A DNA stretch of 30,416 nt from Caccocola sp964450835 (GCA_964450835.1 CAYVEQ010000022.1:1-30416); one strand, 5' to 3'. Shown: positions 6,888-15,503, counted from the first letter of the stretch. Notes: generated from the letters alone by a model not told the origin. Made by a program: numbers and translations.

Positions 6888-6987
6888 NNNNNNNNNNNNN
6901 NNNNNNNNNNNNNNNNNNNNNNNNNNNNNNNNNNNNNNNNNNNNNNNNNNNNNNNNNNNNNNNNNNNNNNNNNNNNNNNNNNNNNNN
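6888..6987. other. Assembly gap (100 N) truncating the alpha/beta hydrolase
   Basis: Exactly 100 unknown bases of placeholder. The first codons of the hydrolase are lost in it. The sequence left of the gap does not continue into the hydrolase in any frame I could recognise, so the join between these contigs deserves doubt. Confidence 0.99.
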
Positions 6988-7797
6988 CTGTACGCTCAGA
7001 CTATGGCGGAGCGCGGGTTTATGACTATCGCATTTGACCCGTCTTTTACCGGGGAGAGCGGAGGCGAGCCGCGCTATATGGCGTCGCCGGACATCAATAC
7101 CGAGGATTTCCAGGCGGCGGTGGATTTCCTCTCAGTGCAGGAAACGGTCGATCCGGAAAAGATCGGCATCATCGGTATCTGCGGCTGGGGCGGAATGGCG
7201 CTCAACGCTGCTGCTTTGGATACCCGCGTGAAAGCAACAGCGGCCGTGACCATGTACGACATGGCCCGCGTCAACGCAAAGGGATATTTTGACGCAGAGG
7301 ATTCCCCGGACGCCAGATACGAAAAGAAAAAAGCCATGAACGCCCAGCGCAATATCGATTTCAGGTCCGGCAGTTATGCGCTCGGCGGCGGCGTGGTCGA
7401 TCCGCTTCCCGATGACGCGCCTTTCTTCGTGAAAGATTATTATGACTACTACAAGACAAAACGCGGTTACCATCCGCGCTCTCTCAACTCCAACGGCGGC
7501 TGGAACGTAACCGGCTGCATGAGCTTTTACAATCAGCCGATTCTGCAGTACTCCAATGAGATCCGCTCTGCCGTCTTAATCATCCACGGGGAAAAGGCGC
7601 ACTCATGCTATTTCTCACGCGACGCATTCGCCGCCATGATAAAAGATAATCCGTATGCGTATAACAAGGAACTGCTGATTATCCCCGAAGCCGTTCACAC
7701 CGATCTCTATGACGGCGGCGGGAAGAACGCCATCCCGTTTGATAAGCTGGAAAGATTCTTTGCAAAATATCTGAACGGCGGGGAAGACGCCTTATGA
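6988..7797 (+). CDS. Alpha/beta hydrolase, 5' end lost in assembly gap
   Basis: Partial, 269 residues seen, beginning LYAQTMAERGF at the first base after the gap. The nucleophile elbow region is GIIGICGWGGMALNAA, where a cysteine or glycine occupies the usual serine position (G-I-C-G-W-G). This is typical of the dienelactone-hydrolase-like group often annotated as an uncharacterised YcjY/Fer-like hydrolase. The acid/His region is toward the C-terminus (IPEAVHTDLYDGG, with His). About 60-70 N-terminal residues are missing, judging from relatives of roughly 330 residues. The stop overlaps the next gene by four bases (ATGA), so the two are co-translated. The substrate is unknown. Pairing with an aldo/keto reductase suggests small-molecule or carbonyl detoxification, which is inference only. 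Confidence 0.82.
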   Translation: MYAQTMAERGFMTIAFDPSFTGESGGEPRYMASPDINTEDFQAAVDFLSVQETVDPEKIGIIGICGWGGMALNAAALDTRVKATAAVTMYDMARVNAKGYFDAEDSPDARYEKKKAMNAQRNIDFRSGSYALGGGVVDPLPDDAPFFVKDYYDYYKTKRGYHPRSLNSNGGWNVTGCMSFYNQPILQYSNEIRSAVLIIHGEKAHSCYFSRDAFAAMIKDNPYAYNKELLIIPEAVHTDLYDGGGKNAIPFDKLERFFAKYLNGGEDAL

Positions 7798-8690
7798 TGA
7801 AAAAACTGTTCGCGGCTGTTCCGGTGCTGTGCTGCCTGTTCGCGTTTACGGCGTGCGCAGGCAGCGGAGCGGGCGTATTTGACCTTGAAAAGAAAACAGT
7901 GCTGCTGAACAGCGGTTATGAAATGCCTGTCGTCGGGCTCGGCACTTACAGTCTTTCCGATGAAGAGTGCTACAGCTCCGTGACCGCCCTGCTTGAGGCG
8001 GGCGGCAGGCTTATCGACACCGCATATATGTACCGGAACGAGGCGGCGGTGGGCAGGGCCATTCGCGACTCCGGTGTGCCGAGAGAGGAGATATTCGTTA
8101 TCACGAAAATCTATCCCGGGCTGCAATTTTCCGACCCGGAAAAGGCCATACAGGACGCGCTTGACAGGCTGAATATAGGATACATTGACATGATGCTTCT
8201 GCATCATCCCGGAGAGAACGATGTGAAGGCATATAAAGCGATGGAACAGGCCGCAGCGGACGGGAAGATACACTCTATCGGGCTTTCCAACTGGTACGCG
8301 GAAGAACTCGCAGACTTTCTGCCGCAGGTCACCGTCACCCCGGCGCTGGTGCAGAATGAGATTCACCCGTACTATCAGGAAAACGATGTGATCCCCTTCA
8401 TTCAGAAAAAGGGCATCGCAGTACAAGGGTGGTATCCCTTTGGAGGCAGGGGCCATACAAGTGAATTGTTAGGCAATGAAACTGTCTCCGCCATCGCCGA
8501 AACGCACGGTGTGACGCCGGCACAGGTCATCTTGCGCTGGAATCTGCAAAAGGGTGTGGCTGTTATTCCCGGTTCTTCAAATCCCGATCATATCCGCGAG
8601 AATCTTGACCTGTTCGGCTTTGAACTGACGGACGAGGAAATGAAGGCAATCAACGCGCTGAACCGTGATGAAAAACACGACTGGTACTGA
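7794..8690 (+). CDS. Aldo/keto reductase with lipoprotein signal
   Basis: A 298-residue protein whose first 20 residues are a basic start plus hydrophobic stretch ending in a lipobox-like FTAC, with the lipidation cysteine at C21. The rest is a standard TIM-barrel aldo/keto reductase. The catalytic residues are D75 and Y80 (DTAYMY), K105 (VITKI) and H137 (LLHHP). The C-terminal coenzyme-binding motif is IPGSSNPDHIRENL. Such enzymes reduce carbonyls with NAD(P)H in the cytoplasm, so export as a lipoprotein would be odd unless the folded, cofactor-loaded enzyme is exported or the signal is not used. The start overlaps the upstream hydrolase stop. An internal start near V35 without the signal is conceivable, but no ATG is present before M44. 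Confidence 0.9.
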   Translation: MMKKLFAAVPVLCCLFAFTACAGSGAGVFDLEKKTVLLNSGYEMPVVGLGTYSLSDEECYSSVTALLEAGGRLIDTAYMYRNEAAVGRAIRDSGVPREEIFVITKIYPGLQFSDPEKAIQDALDRLNIGYIDMMLLHHPGENDVKAYKAMEQAAADGKIHSIGLSNWYAEELADFLPQVTVTPALVQNEIHPYYQENDVIPFIQKKGIAVQGWYPFGGRGHTSELLGNETVSAIAETHGVTPAQVILRWNLQKGVAVIPGSSNPDHIRENLDLFGFELTDEEMKAINALNRDEKHDWY

Positions 8691-9013
8691 GCGCGGCTTT
8701 GAAGAGCCGAGCTCAAACCGGACGGCGGGGGTATATTCTTGGGCAGAGAATTTCAAGCAACAGACGGGATGTCTGCCATGAAATACACGAAAGAAGAACG
8801 GCTCAGACATAGGACGCTGGGCATACAGCAGTTAATTCACCAAATGCCGGGCCGCGGAGGAATATGACATCCGCGTTCATACTGTCAAAGGTTGCATGCT
8901 CTTTTACAGAAATTCAAACAGTCTTCCGGCGCGTGCCGCGTGCTTTTGCCTAAAACGCGTGGGGCTGGCTCTTCTGGGCGCGTCCGCAGTATTTGCCCTC
9001 TTTTGTAAAATTT
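8691..9013. other. Intergenic region containing the transposase remnant
   Basis: Apart from the decayed HTH gene at 8778-8936 I see no gene. A weak hairpin (GGCTT/GAGCC near 8695-8708) follows the aldo/keto reductase but has no T-run. No selC-like tRNA is recognisable here despite the neighbouring selA/selB. Confidence 0.5.
8778..8936 (+). pseudogene. Degenerate small HTH transposase-like gene
   Basis: ATG 8778 opens with MKYTKEERL. After one extra base (about 8805) the +1 frame continues DIGRWAYSS, a TAA stop, FTKCRAAEEYDIRVHTVK and then MLFYRNSNSLPA. Joined, these pieces match the layout I know of small HTH proteins of IS3-OrfA-like type (MKYxKEERLxIGRRIYxGE, AAxEYxI, YRxxNxLP). The frameshift and stop show that it is dead. 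Only the N-terminal HTH section of about 52 residues remains. It marks past insertion-sequence activity beside selB. Confidence 0.65.
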
Positions 9014-9040
9014 CCGCGCTTTCAGGCGCGGCTATTTTTT
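9014..9040. terminator. Terminator hairpin at the end of selB, possibly bidirectional
   Basis: CCGCGC (9014-9019) pairs perfectly with GCGCGG (9026-9031). On the plus strand the stem is followed by CTATTTTTT. On the minus strand it begins directly after the selB stop and is followed by AAATTTTA. The plus-strand tail is the better one, so it may serve both converging transcripts. Confidence 0.6.
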
Positions 9041-10942
9041 CATCAAGATGCGTCTGTCGCCGACGCGTCTCGTTATCCCTTTGCTGTCAAAGTATTCAAG
9101 GAGCGGCAGCGAGTATTTTCTGCTGCTGCCCGTCGCGTCTCTCACGGCGGCGAGGGTGATGTCGCCCTCCAGCGAAGCTATCTTGTTCATAAAAGCCGCC
9201 TCTGTTTCGGGCAGAAGGAGAAAGCCGCCCGTCACTATCGCGAGTTCTTTTTTCTCGCGCAGGTACGAGAGTACGCGAGTCATCTGTTCCGGCGTGAATG
9301 AAAGCGCGGCCCGCGCCTCTTCGATAGTAGGCATCGCCCAGCCTTTCGTGAGGGCGAAGGCGCGAAGAGCAGCCACTTCTCGGGCGAAGGCCTCCTCGTC
9401 GAAAGGCTCGAATCCCGGCAGAGCGGCGCGGTCGTCGGCGAATTTTATTATCCCGCGCTTTGAAAGCAGAGGCAGAAGCTCGCGTGCCAGTTTAGCGCCG
9501 CTGTCGCCGAGTGTCTTTGCGCACTCGTCTAAAGGCATTCCTTTGCGCTCGGGGTGAGCCTTGTGGAACAGTTCCAGCGCGTCGCGCAGCGCGGCGGCGA
9601 GCTCTTCGAGCTTCGAGCTGGAGATGAGCGTCGTCTCCGCTCCCCGCGTCACGCCAATCTCGCCGCGCGCCTCGCAGGGAGATACCGCGCGCATCAGTTC
9701 CGTAGGGGTTATCTCGTTCATTCGCGCCGCTTCCGCCGCCGTTATGATTTCTTTGCGGTCAATGAGCGCCGTTATTCTTTCTTTAAGCGGGGGTTCGGCG
9801 GTGAGTTTTTCCAGAAATTTTACGAGGGCGTTTTTCTCGCGCCTGTTTTTCGGGCGCTCGTCAGAGGGCATCAGTATCCGGCCGCCCGCCGACGTGACAA
9901 GAGGGCTGTAAGCGCGCAGGATGAAGCGGCTTTTCATCGAGGCGACTACAGGCTCCTCCGTTATGATCTGCGCGATCGCCTTTTCGCCGGGAGGTATCTC
10001 TTTTCTGTCGAGCAGAGATATTCTGGCGGCGGTGTCTGCCGTTCCTAGGTGCAGTCGAAAGCGCTGCCAGTGTTTGAGAGGCTCCGCATCTTTCAGCACT
10101 TCCACGCTCGCGTCAAGACAGCGCGACGGTGTGAAACGGCCTTTCGCCGCCACGACGTCGCCGCGCCGCACCTCGTCCAGAGCGACGCCGGCAAGGTTCG
10201 CGGCGGTGCGCTGTCCCGCCGTCGCGGTTTCGACTGGCTCGCCGTGCACCTGAAGCGAGCGTATTTTGGAGATTTGCCCTTTCGGCAGGATTTCCACCTC
10301 GTCGCCCTCGTGTATTTCGCCGTTTATCGCGGTTCCTGTTACTACGGTGCCGAAGCCCGCGATATGAAAGGCGCGGTCCACCGGCAGAAAGAAGGGGCCT
10401 TCGCGGCTTTTGCCGGCGGCGTTCTCCGTCATCTCGCGCAGTTTTTCCACAAGCTCCTCTATGCCCGCGCCGGTCGCTGCGGAAACGGGGACAATCGGGC
10501 GGTTCTCGAGGAATGTCCCAGAAAGCAGAGCCTTTGCGTCCTCTATCGCCATTTCGAGAGTTTCGGCGTCAACGAGGTCCGTTTTGTTGATTACCGTCAG
10601 TCCTTCTTTGACGCCGAGCAGCGACAGTATCGAAAGATGCTCGCGCGTCTGCGGCATTACGCCGTCGTCCGCCGCTATGACGAGCATCGCGGCGTCTATG
10701 CCGGCCGCGCCCGCCGCCATCTGGCGTATGAATTTTTCATGTCCCGGCACGTCTATTATACTGACAGTTTTTCCGGACGGCAGTGTGAAGGGGGCAAAAC
10801 CGAGCTCTATCGTCATGCCGCGTCTTTTTTCTTCGGAGAGGCGGTCGCAGTCGACGCCTGTCAGCCGCTTTACGAGAGCCGTCTTCCCGTGGTCGATGTG
10901 TCCCGCCGTTCCTATTACGAAAGGATATTCCAAGAAAGCCAT
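9032..10942 (-). CDS. selB: Selenocysteine-specific elongation factor SelB
   Basis: A 636-residue translation GTPase that carries Sec-tRNA to UGA codons marked by a SECIS hairpin. GTPase motifs: G1 GHIDHGKT (14-21), the switch region RRGMTIELGF (40-49), G3 DVPGHE (64-69) and G4 NKTD (119-122). After domains II-III, the C-terminal half has the winged-helix repeats that bind SECIS, including the final segment with SSRKYSLPLLEYFDSKGITRR-like elements. The length is normal. It starts one base after the selA stop, so the pair is co-translated. The presence of selA and selB implies the organism decodes Sec. selC and selD are not in this window. Confidence 0.96.
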   Translation of the reverse strand: MAFLEYPFVIGTAGHIDHGKTALVKRLTGVDCDRLSEEKRRGMTIELGFAPFTLPSGKTVSIIDVPGHEKFIRQMAAGAAGIDAAMLVIAADDGVMPQTREHLSILSLLGVKEGLTVINKTDLVDAETLEMAIEDAKALLSGTFLENRPIVPVSAATGAGIEELVEKLREMTENAAGKSREGPFFLPVDRAFHIAGFGTVVTGTAINGEIHEGDEVEILPKGQISKIRSLQVHGEPVETATAGQRTAANLAGVALDEVRRGDVVAAKGRFTPSRCLDASVEVLKDAEPLKHWQRFRLHLGTADTAARISLLDRKEIPPGEKAIAQIITEEPVVASMKSRFILRAYSPLVTSAGGRILMPSDERPKNRREKNALVKFLEKLTAEPPLKERITALIDRKEIITAAEAARMNEITPTELMRAVSPCEARGEIGVTRGAETTLISSSKLEELAAALRDALELFHKAHPERKGMPLDECAKTLGDSGAKLARELLPLLSKRGIIKFADDRAALPGFEPFDEEAFAREVAALRAFALTKGWAMPTIEEARAALSFTPEQMTRVLSYLREKKELAIVTGGFLLLPETEAAFMNKIASLEGDITLAAVRDATGSSRKYSLPLLEYFDSKGITRRVGDRRILMKK

Positions 10943-10943
10943 G

Positions 10944-12377
10944 TTACATTTCCTTTCCGCACGCGGCGGGAAGAATTTCCGAAAGCGCTTCGATTATCCA
11001 TTTGTCGTCGCCGCGGCGGAGCGTCCTCATGTGAAAGAGGACTCTGTCTTCTCCTGCGCCGGTTATCACGGGACGGCGGGAGCGCCGAAGCTTTTCTGCG
11101 AGCTTCCCGGCGCTTCCCATCTCCGGCAAACGCAGAGCGACGGCCCAGCCGCGCAGCTCCGACTGCGGGAAAGAGCCGCCGCCCACGGCATCGGCGACCG
11201 GCGCCGTTTCGACGACAACGTGTCTTAATCCGCTGTCCTTGAAGAAATCTTTGAGTCTGCGCGCGAAGCGCTGCGCGGCGGCGCGAAGCTCATCCTCCGG
11301 CTTTAATATCATTTCTATTGTCGGTATCGAGCCGTATTCGCCGCGCAGGTAGAGACGGAGGGTCGCCTCGAAAGCTGCGAGCGTCATCTTGTCGACGCGC
11401 AGGGCGCGGAGAAGCTGGTTTTTTTTGAGTTTCTCTATGAGTTCTCTTTTGCCGACGATTCCGCCTATCTGCGGACCGCCGAGAAGTTTGTCGCCCGAGA
11501 ATGTGACGATGTCGCAGCCGGCTTTCAGTGACTGCGCGACTGTCGGGTCGCTTTCGCAGGACAGCCCCGCCGCGTTTAAGTCGGCGAGCATTCCGCTGCC
11601 TAAGTCCTCCATGAAAACAAGGCCGCGCTCACGCGCCAGCGAGGCCAAGTCCTCTCTGGGCACCGAGCAGTGAAATCCCGTCACGCGGTAGTTGGAGGGG
11701 TGGATTTTAAGCAGCATGGCGCAGTTTTCGCCAATCGCGGCCTCGTAGTCGCGAAGGTGCGTCCGGTTCGTGGTGCCGACCTCTATCATCTTCGTGCCGG
11801 AGAGGGCCATTATGTCGGGAATGCGGAAAGAGCCGCCTATTTCCACAAGCTCGCCGCGCGAGACGACTGACTCGCGCCCTTTGGCAAGAGAGGAGAGAGC
11901 AAGCACGACGGCCGCCGCGTTGTTGTTTACGACAAGCGCCGCCTCCGCTCCGGTGAGGCGGCGCAGGAGCCATTCGACGTGGTCGTTCCTCTGCCCGCGC
12001 GCGCCCTCTCCGAGCGAATATTCGAGGGTGTTGTAGCCTCCCGTGACGGAATTTACCGCTTCGATTGCGTCGCGCGCCAGGAGCGAACGGCCGAGGTTTG
12101 TGTGTATCACGACGCCCGTCGCGTTTACGACCTTGCGGAGGCTCGGGCGCGATTTTTCGTCAAGCAGGCGTCTCGCGTCGGCGGCCACCGTCGCCGCGTC
12201 GAAGGACGTATCCCTGTCACGGATTATCTTAGCCCGCCGGTCGGCGAGAAGTTCCGAAAGCAGCGCCTTTACCGTCTCATGTCCGAGCTTCTCATCATAT
12301 CGGGCGACGCGGGGGTCTTTGAGCAGCCTGTCCATCGAGGGGATGTTTCTCATTATCTTCTGTATCTCGTTGTCCAA
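10944..12377 (-). CDS. selA: L-seryl-tRNA(Sec) selenium transferase SelA
   Basis: A 477-residue PLP enzyme that converts Ser-tRNA(Sec) to Sec-tRNA(Sec) using selenophosphate, acting as a large ring. The N-terminal tRNA-binding domain starts with residues NIPSMDRLL. The TGVVIHTNLGRSLL motif is at 87-100. The PLP lysine is K297 in the motif TFSGDKLLGGPQ. The length is normal. ATG 12377 is preceded by a strong GGGGAGGAG site. selB follows after one base. The AT-rich 74-base spacer between hemW and selA may hold a secondary promoter, but I see no clear -35/-10 pair. Confidence 0.96.
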   Translation of the reverse strand: MDNEIQKIMRNIPSMDRLLKDPRVARYDEKLGHETVKALLSELLADRRAKIIRDRDTSFDAATVAADARRLLDEKSRPSLRKVVNATGVVIHTNLGRSLLARDAIEAVNSVTGGYNTLEYSLGEGARGQRNDHVEWLLRRLTGAEAALVVNNNAAAVVLALSSLAKGRESVVSRGELVEIGGSFRIPDIMALSGTKMIEVGTTNRTHLRDYEAAIGENCAMLLKIHPSNYRVTGFHCSVPREDLASLARERGLVFMEDLGSGMLADLNAAGLSCESDPTVAQSLKAGCDIVTFSGDKLLGGPQIGGIVGKRELIEKLKKNQLLRALRVDKMTLAAFEATLRLYLRGEYGSIPTIEMILKPEDELRAAAQRFARRLKDFFKDSGLRHVVVETAPVADAVGGGSFPQSELRGWAVALRLPEMGSAGKLAEKLRRSRRPVITGAGEDRVLFHMRTLRRGDDKWIIEALSEILPAACGKEM

Positions 12378-12451
12378 CGGAACTCCTCCCCTAATCTGTA
12401 TTGCGTTTTTATTTTATATGAAAAAAGTGCGAACGGGGCGCGGCGGGGCTG

Positions 12452-13639
12452 TTACAGAAGCTCTTCCCAGAGACGGTTCGCCACGCGCATTCCGCTTTTT
12501 GTAAACCGCAGGCCGCGAGCGTCGGAGACGCAGAGGCCGCGCGGAAAGCCGAGTGCTGTTTTCTCGACGCGCGCAAGCTCTCCCGCACCGAATTTTTCTG
12601 AAAATTCACCGCGCCTTATGCCTTCTGCGGTGCGGAGCGCGAGTATCGCGGCCTCCGACGCGCGTGTCTTCGCGTCGAGCGTTTCGCTCTCGCACACCGG
12701 AAGGTGCCCTTCTTTCAGCACGGCGGCGTATTCGTCAAGCGAAGCGATGTTTTTTGTTCTCGTCCCGCCGATGAAACCGGCGGCGGCAGGCCCGACGCCC
12801 AGGTATTCGCCGTAGCGCCAGTAGTTGAGATTGTGGCGGCTTTCTTTGCCGGGACACGCGAAGTTCGCGATCTCGTACTGTCTGAAGCCGCGGCGCGGCA
12901 GGTACCACTGCGCGAAGCGGTAGTGCGGGTAGCCGTCGGGCAGGTTTTCGCGCGGAAGGCGCTCCCACGGCGTACCTTGTTCAACGGTAAGCTGGTAGAG
13001 CGAAATGTGCGAAAGGCCGAGGCGCGTCGCCTCGTGCAGCGTGCGGCTCCAGTTTTCGACGCTCTGGAAGGGCAGGGCGAAGATAAAATCGGCGCTGACG
13101 GAAAAGCCGGCGGCAAGAGACGCCGAAACCGCCTCGCGCGCGCGGGCCGAATCGTGCAGCCGCCCCATCATTTCAAGCTCGGCATCGTCGAAACTCTGCG
13201 CGCCGACGCTGACCCGCGTCACGCGCCAATCGCGCCACGAAAGAAGGTGTTCCGCCTGCAGAGAGTGAGGGTTTGCCTCTACCGTCACTTCGGCGTCGGA
13301 CGCGAAATCGAAAAATTCTTCCGCAAGGGCGATCAGTTCGTCGAATACGGAAGGCGGCAGAGCGGTCGGCGTGCCGCCGCCTATATAGCATGTGTCGAGA
13401 GTAAGCCGCCCGAGGGCGCGGCTTTGCAGCGTCAGCTCGCGCCGCAGCGAATCAAGCCACAGCTTAAAATCGCCGGGGCGTGGCGGCGCGCTCTCAAAGG
13501 CGCAGTAACTGCACTTGCGGAGGCAGAAGGGAACGTGAATGTAGAGCGAGCGGCAGAGCGGCGGTCCTGTGCTGGAAGCGCCGCCGCTTTGCGCGGTGTC
13601 TTCGCGCTTTATCGCGGAAGCGGGGATTTTATTTGTCAT
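12452..13639 (-). CDS. hemW: HemW-like radical SAM protein (coproporphyrinogen oxidase-like)
   Basis: A 395-residue radical SAM protein. The cluster motif is C39-X3-C43-X2-C46 in SLYIHVPFCLRKCSYCAF. Most HemW proteins read CDF after the last cysteine; this one reads CAF. GGGTPT (near 110) and the QLTVEQGTPW-type stretch support HemW over oxygen-independent HemN. HemW binds heme and is thought to deliver it to respiratory proteins; it does not oxidise coproporphyrinogen. There is an N-terminal extension of about 29 polar residues before the core, so the true start may be internal, although the ATG at 13639 overlaps the lepA end by 11 bases, which favours coupling. Confidence 0.88.
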   Translation of the reverse strand: MTNKIPASAIKREDTAQSGGASSTGPPLCRSLYIHVPFCLRKCSYCAFESAPPRPGDFKLWLDSLRRELTLQSRALGRLTLDTCYIGGGTPTALPPSVFDELIALAEEFFDFASDAEVTVEANPHSLQAEHLLSWRDWRVTRVSVGAQSFDDAELEMMGRLHDSARAREAVSASLAAGFSVSADFIFALPFQSVENWSRTLHEATRLGLSHISLYQLTVEQGTPWERLPRENLPDGYPHYRFAQWYLPRRGFRQYEIANFACPGKESRHNLNYWRYGEYLGVGPAAAGFIGGTRTKNIASLDEYAAVLKEGHLPVCESETLDAKTRASEAAILALRTAEGIRRGEFSEKFGAGELARVEKTALGFPRGLCVSDARGLRFTKSGMRVANRLWEELL

Positions 13640-15440
13640 CCGACTTCGTGACGTCGACGAAAGCCAGAAAAGCCTCCTGAGGTATGGAAACGCGCCCCAC
13701 CTGCTTCATCCGTTTTTTCCCCTCTTTCTGCTTTTCGAGCAGTTTGCGCTTGCGTGTGACGTCGCCTCCGTAGCACTTCGCGAGCACGTCTTTGCGAACC
13801 GCTTTTATGTTCATGCGCACGATTACCTTCTTGCCGATAGCCGCCTGCACCGGGACTTCAAAGAGCTGGCGCGGAATCAGCTCTTTGAGTTTGCCCGCGA
13901 CGGCATGTCCTCTGTGGTAGGCCTGGTCGGCGTGGCAGATGAAAGAAAAGGCGTCGATAGGCTCTTCCTGAAGCAGAATGTCGACCTTCACGAGATTCGC
14001 TGCGCGGAAGCCCGTGTGTTCATAGTCGAGCGAGGCGTAGCCGCGCGTGCAGGACTTCAGCCTGTCGTGAAAATCGAGTATAAACTCCGCGAGCGGCATA
14101 TCGTATGTTAGGCGCACACGCTCCGGCGTGATGTAGTCCATCCCGGCGTAGCTGCCGCGCTTTTCCTGACAGAGCTGCATCGCTGCCCCGACGAACTGCT
14201 CCGGCATGAAGATCGAGAGCCTGATGTAAGGCTCTCTGATTTCCGCAATCCGCGCCTGATCGGGAAAGTCGGAGGGGCGGTGAGCCTCTATTGTGCCGCC
14301 GTTTGTCAGCGCAATCTGATAGACCACGTTCGGAGCCGTCGCCACTAAGTCTACGCTGAATTCGCGGCTTAAACGCTCTTTCGCTATTTCCATGTGAAGC
14401 AGCCCGAGGAAGCCGCAGCGGAAGCCGAAGCCGAGCGCCGCGGAATTTTCAGGCTCGAAACTGATGGCCGAGTCGTTTATCCGCAGTTTCTCAAGGGCGT
14501 CGCGAAGCTGATTTATATCCTTGCGCTCGACTGGGTAGAAGCCGCAGAAGACCACCGGCTTTACTTTCTTGTATCCGGGAAGAGGAGACGAGGCGGGGTT
14601 TGCCGCGTCCGTGACTGTGTCGCCTACGTGAGCCTCCTCGCTTGTTTTCATGCCGGCGCAGATGAAACCGACCTCTCCGGGGCCGAGGGCGTCCACTCTC
14701 ACCATCCCGGGCTTGAATACGCCGACCTCGTCGATTTGATAAACCTGCCCCGTCGCCATAAAGCGCACGGACTTGCCCGCCGCGAGCAAACCGTTGACCA
14801 CGCGCACGTAGCAGATGACGCCTTTGTAGTTGTCGTAAACGGAGTCGAAAATCAGAGCCTGAAGAGGCGCGTCCGAGTCTCCCGCCGGCGCGGGAACGTC
14901 GCGGATGATGCGCTCGAGCAGCTCGGGCACACCCTCGCCGGTCTTCGCGGAAAGCGGCACGGCGTCGCCGGCGTTGATCCCGATTGTATCCTCAAGCTCT
15001 TTTTTCACCTGTTCGGGACGCGCGGAAGGGAGGTCTATTTTGTTCAGCACAGGTACAAGCTCCAGATCAAGGTCGGCGGCCAGGTAGCTGTTTGCCACTG
15101 TCTGCGCTTCCACTCCCTGCGAGGCGTCGACTACGAGCACCGCGCCCTCGCACGCGGCGAGCGACCGCGAGACCTCGTAGGAAAAGTCTACGTGGCCCGG
15201 CGTGTCTATGAGATTCAAAATATAATCGCGCCCGTCCGCAGCTTTGTAATTCATTCTGACAGGCACGGATTTTATCGTGATGCCGCGCTCACGCTCCAGG
15301 TCGAGCATGTCGAGCAGCTGGTCCTTCATGTTGCGTTTGTCCACCGTGCCCGTCGCCTCAAGCAGACGGTCGGCGAGCGTCGACTTCCCGTGGTCGACGT
15401 GGGCGATGATGCTGAAATTTCTGATGTTCTCCGGTTTCAT
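13629..15440 (-). CDS. lepA: Elongation factor 4 (LepA)
   Basis: A 603-residue ribosomal GTPase, the normal length for LepA/EF-4, which acts on stalled or initiating ribosomes. The G1 motif is AHVDHGKS (13-20). The switch I block RERGITIKSVPV follows. G3 DTPGHVDFSYEVSRSL is near 79-94 and G4 NKIDLP near 133-138. The LepA-specific C-terminal domain is present (GGDVTRKRKLLEKQKEGKKRMK, read in parts). It is the first gene of the minus-strand group lepA-hemW-selA-selB, with a promoter at 15474-15503. The stop overlaps hemW by 11 bases. Confidence 0.97.
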   Translation of the reverse strand: MKPENIRNFSIIAHVDHGKSTLADRLLEATGTVDKRNMKDQLLDMLDLERERGITIKSVPVRMNYKAADGRDYILNLIDTPGHVDFSYEVSRSLAACEGAVLVVDASQGVEAQTVANSYLAADLDLELVPVLNKIDLPSARPEQVKKELEDTIGINAGDAVPLSAKTGEGVPELLERIIRDVPAPAGDSDAPLQALIFDSVYDNYKGVICYVRVVNGLLAAGKSVRFMATGQVYQIDEVGVFKPGMVRVDALGPGEVGFICAGMKTSEEAHVGDTVTDAANPASSPLPGYKKVKPVVFCGFYPVERKDINQLRDALEKLRINDSAISFEPENSAALGFGFRCGFLGLLHMEIAKERLSREFSVDLVATAPNVVYQIALTNGGTIEAHRPSDFPDQARIAEIREPYIRLSIFMPEQFVGAAMQLCQEKRGSYAGMDYITPERVRLTYDMPLAEFILDFHDRLKSCTRGYASLDYEHTGFRAANLVKVDILLQEEPIDAFSFICHADQAYHRGHAVAGKLKELIPRQLFEVPVQAAIGKKVIVRMNIKAVRKDVLAKCYGGDVTRKRKLLEKQKEGKKRMKQVGRVSIPQEAFLAFVDVTKSDDK

Positions 15441-15473
15441 AAAATTACTTCACTCCCCGCGAATCCGCTTTGT

Positions 15474-15503
15474 ATTTTATCCGATAAAACAAGACTGCGG
15501 CAA
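15474..15503 (-). promoter_or_regulatory. Likely lepA promoter
   Basis: On the minus strand, TTGCCG (15498-15503), an 18-base spacer and TAAAAT (15474-15479) form an acceptable sigma-70-like promoter about 34 bases before the lepA start. Confidence 0.5.

Noticed and set aside
9400..9420. GGCTCGAATCCCGG resembling a tRNA T-arm
   Set aside because: It lies inside selB coding sequence, with no acceptor, D or anticodon stems around it.
10049..11242. 397-codon plus-strand frame opposite selB and selA
   Set aside because: An antisense shadow in GC-rich DNA. The minus strand encodes clear SelB and SelA with all motifs, and the plus frame shows no family features.
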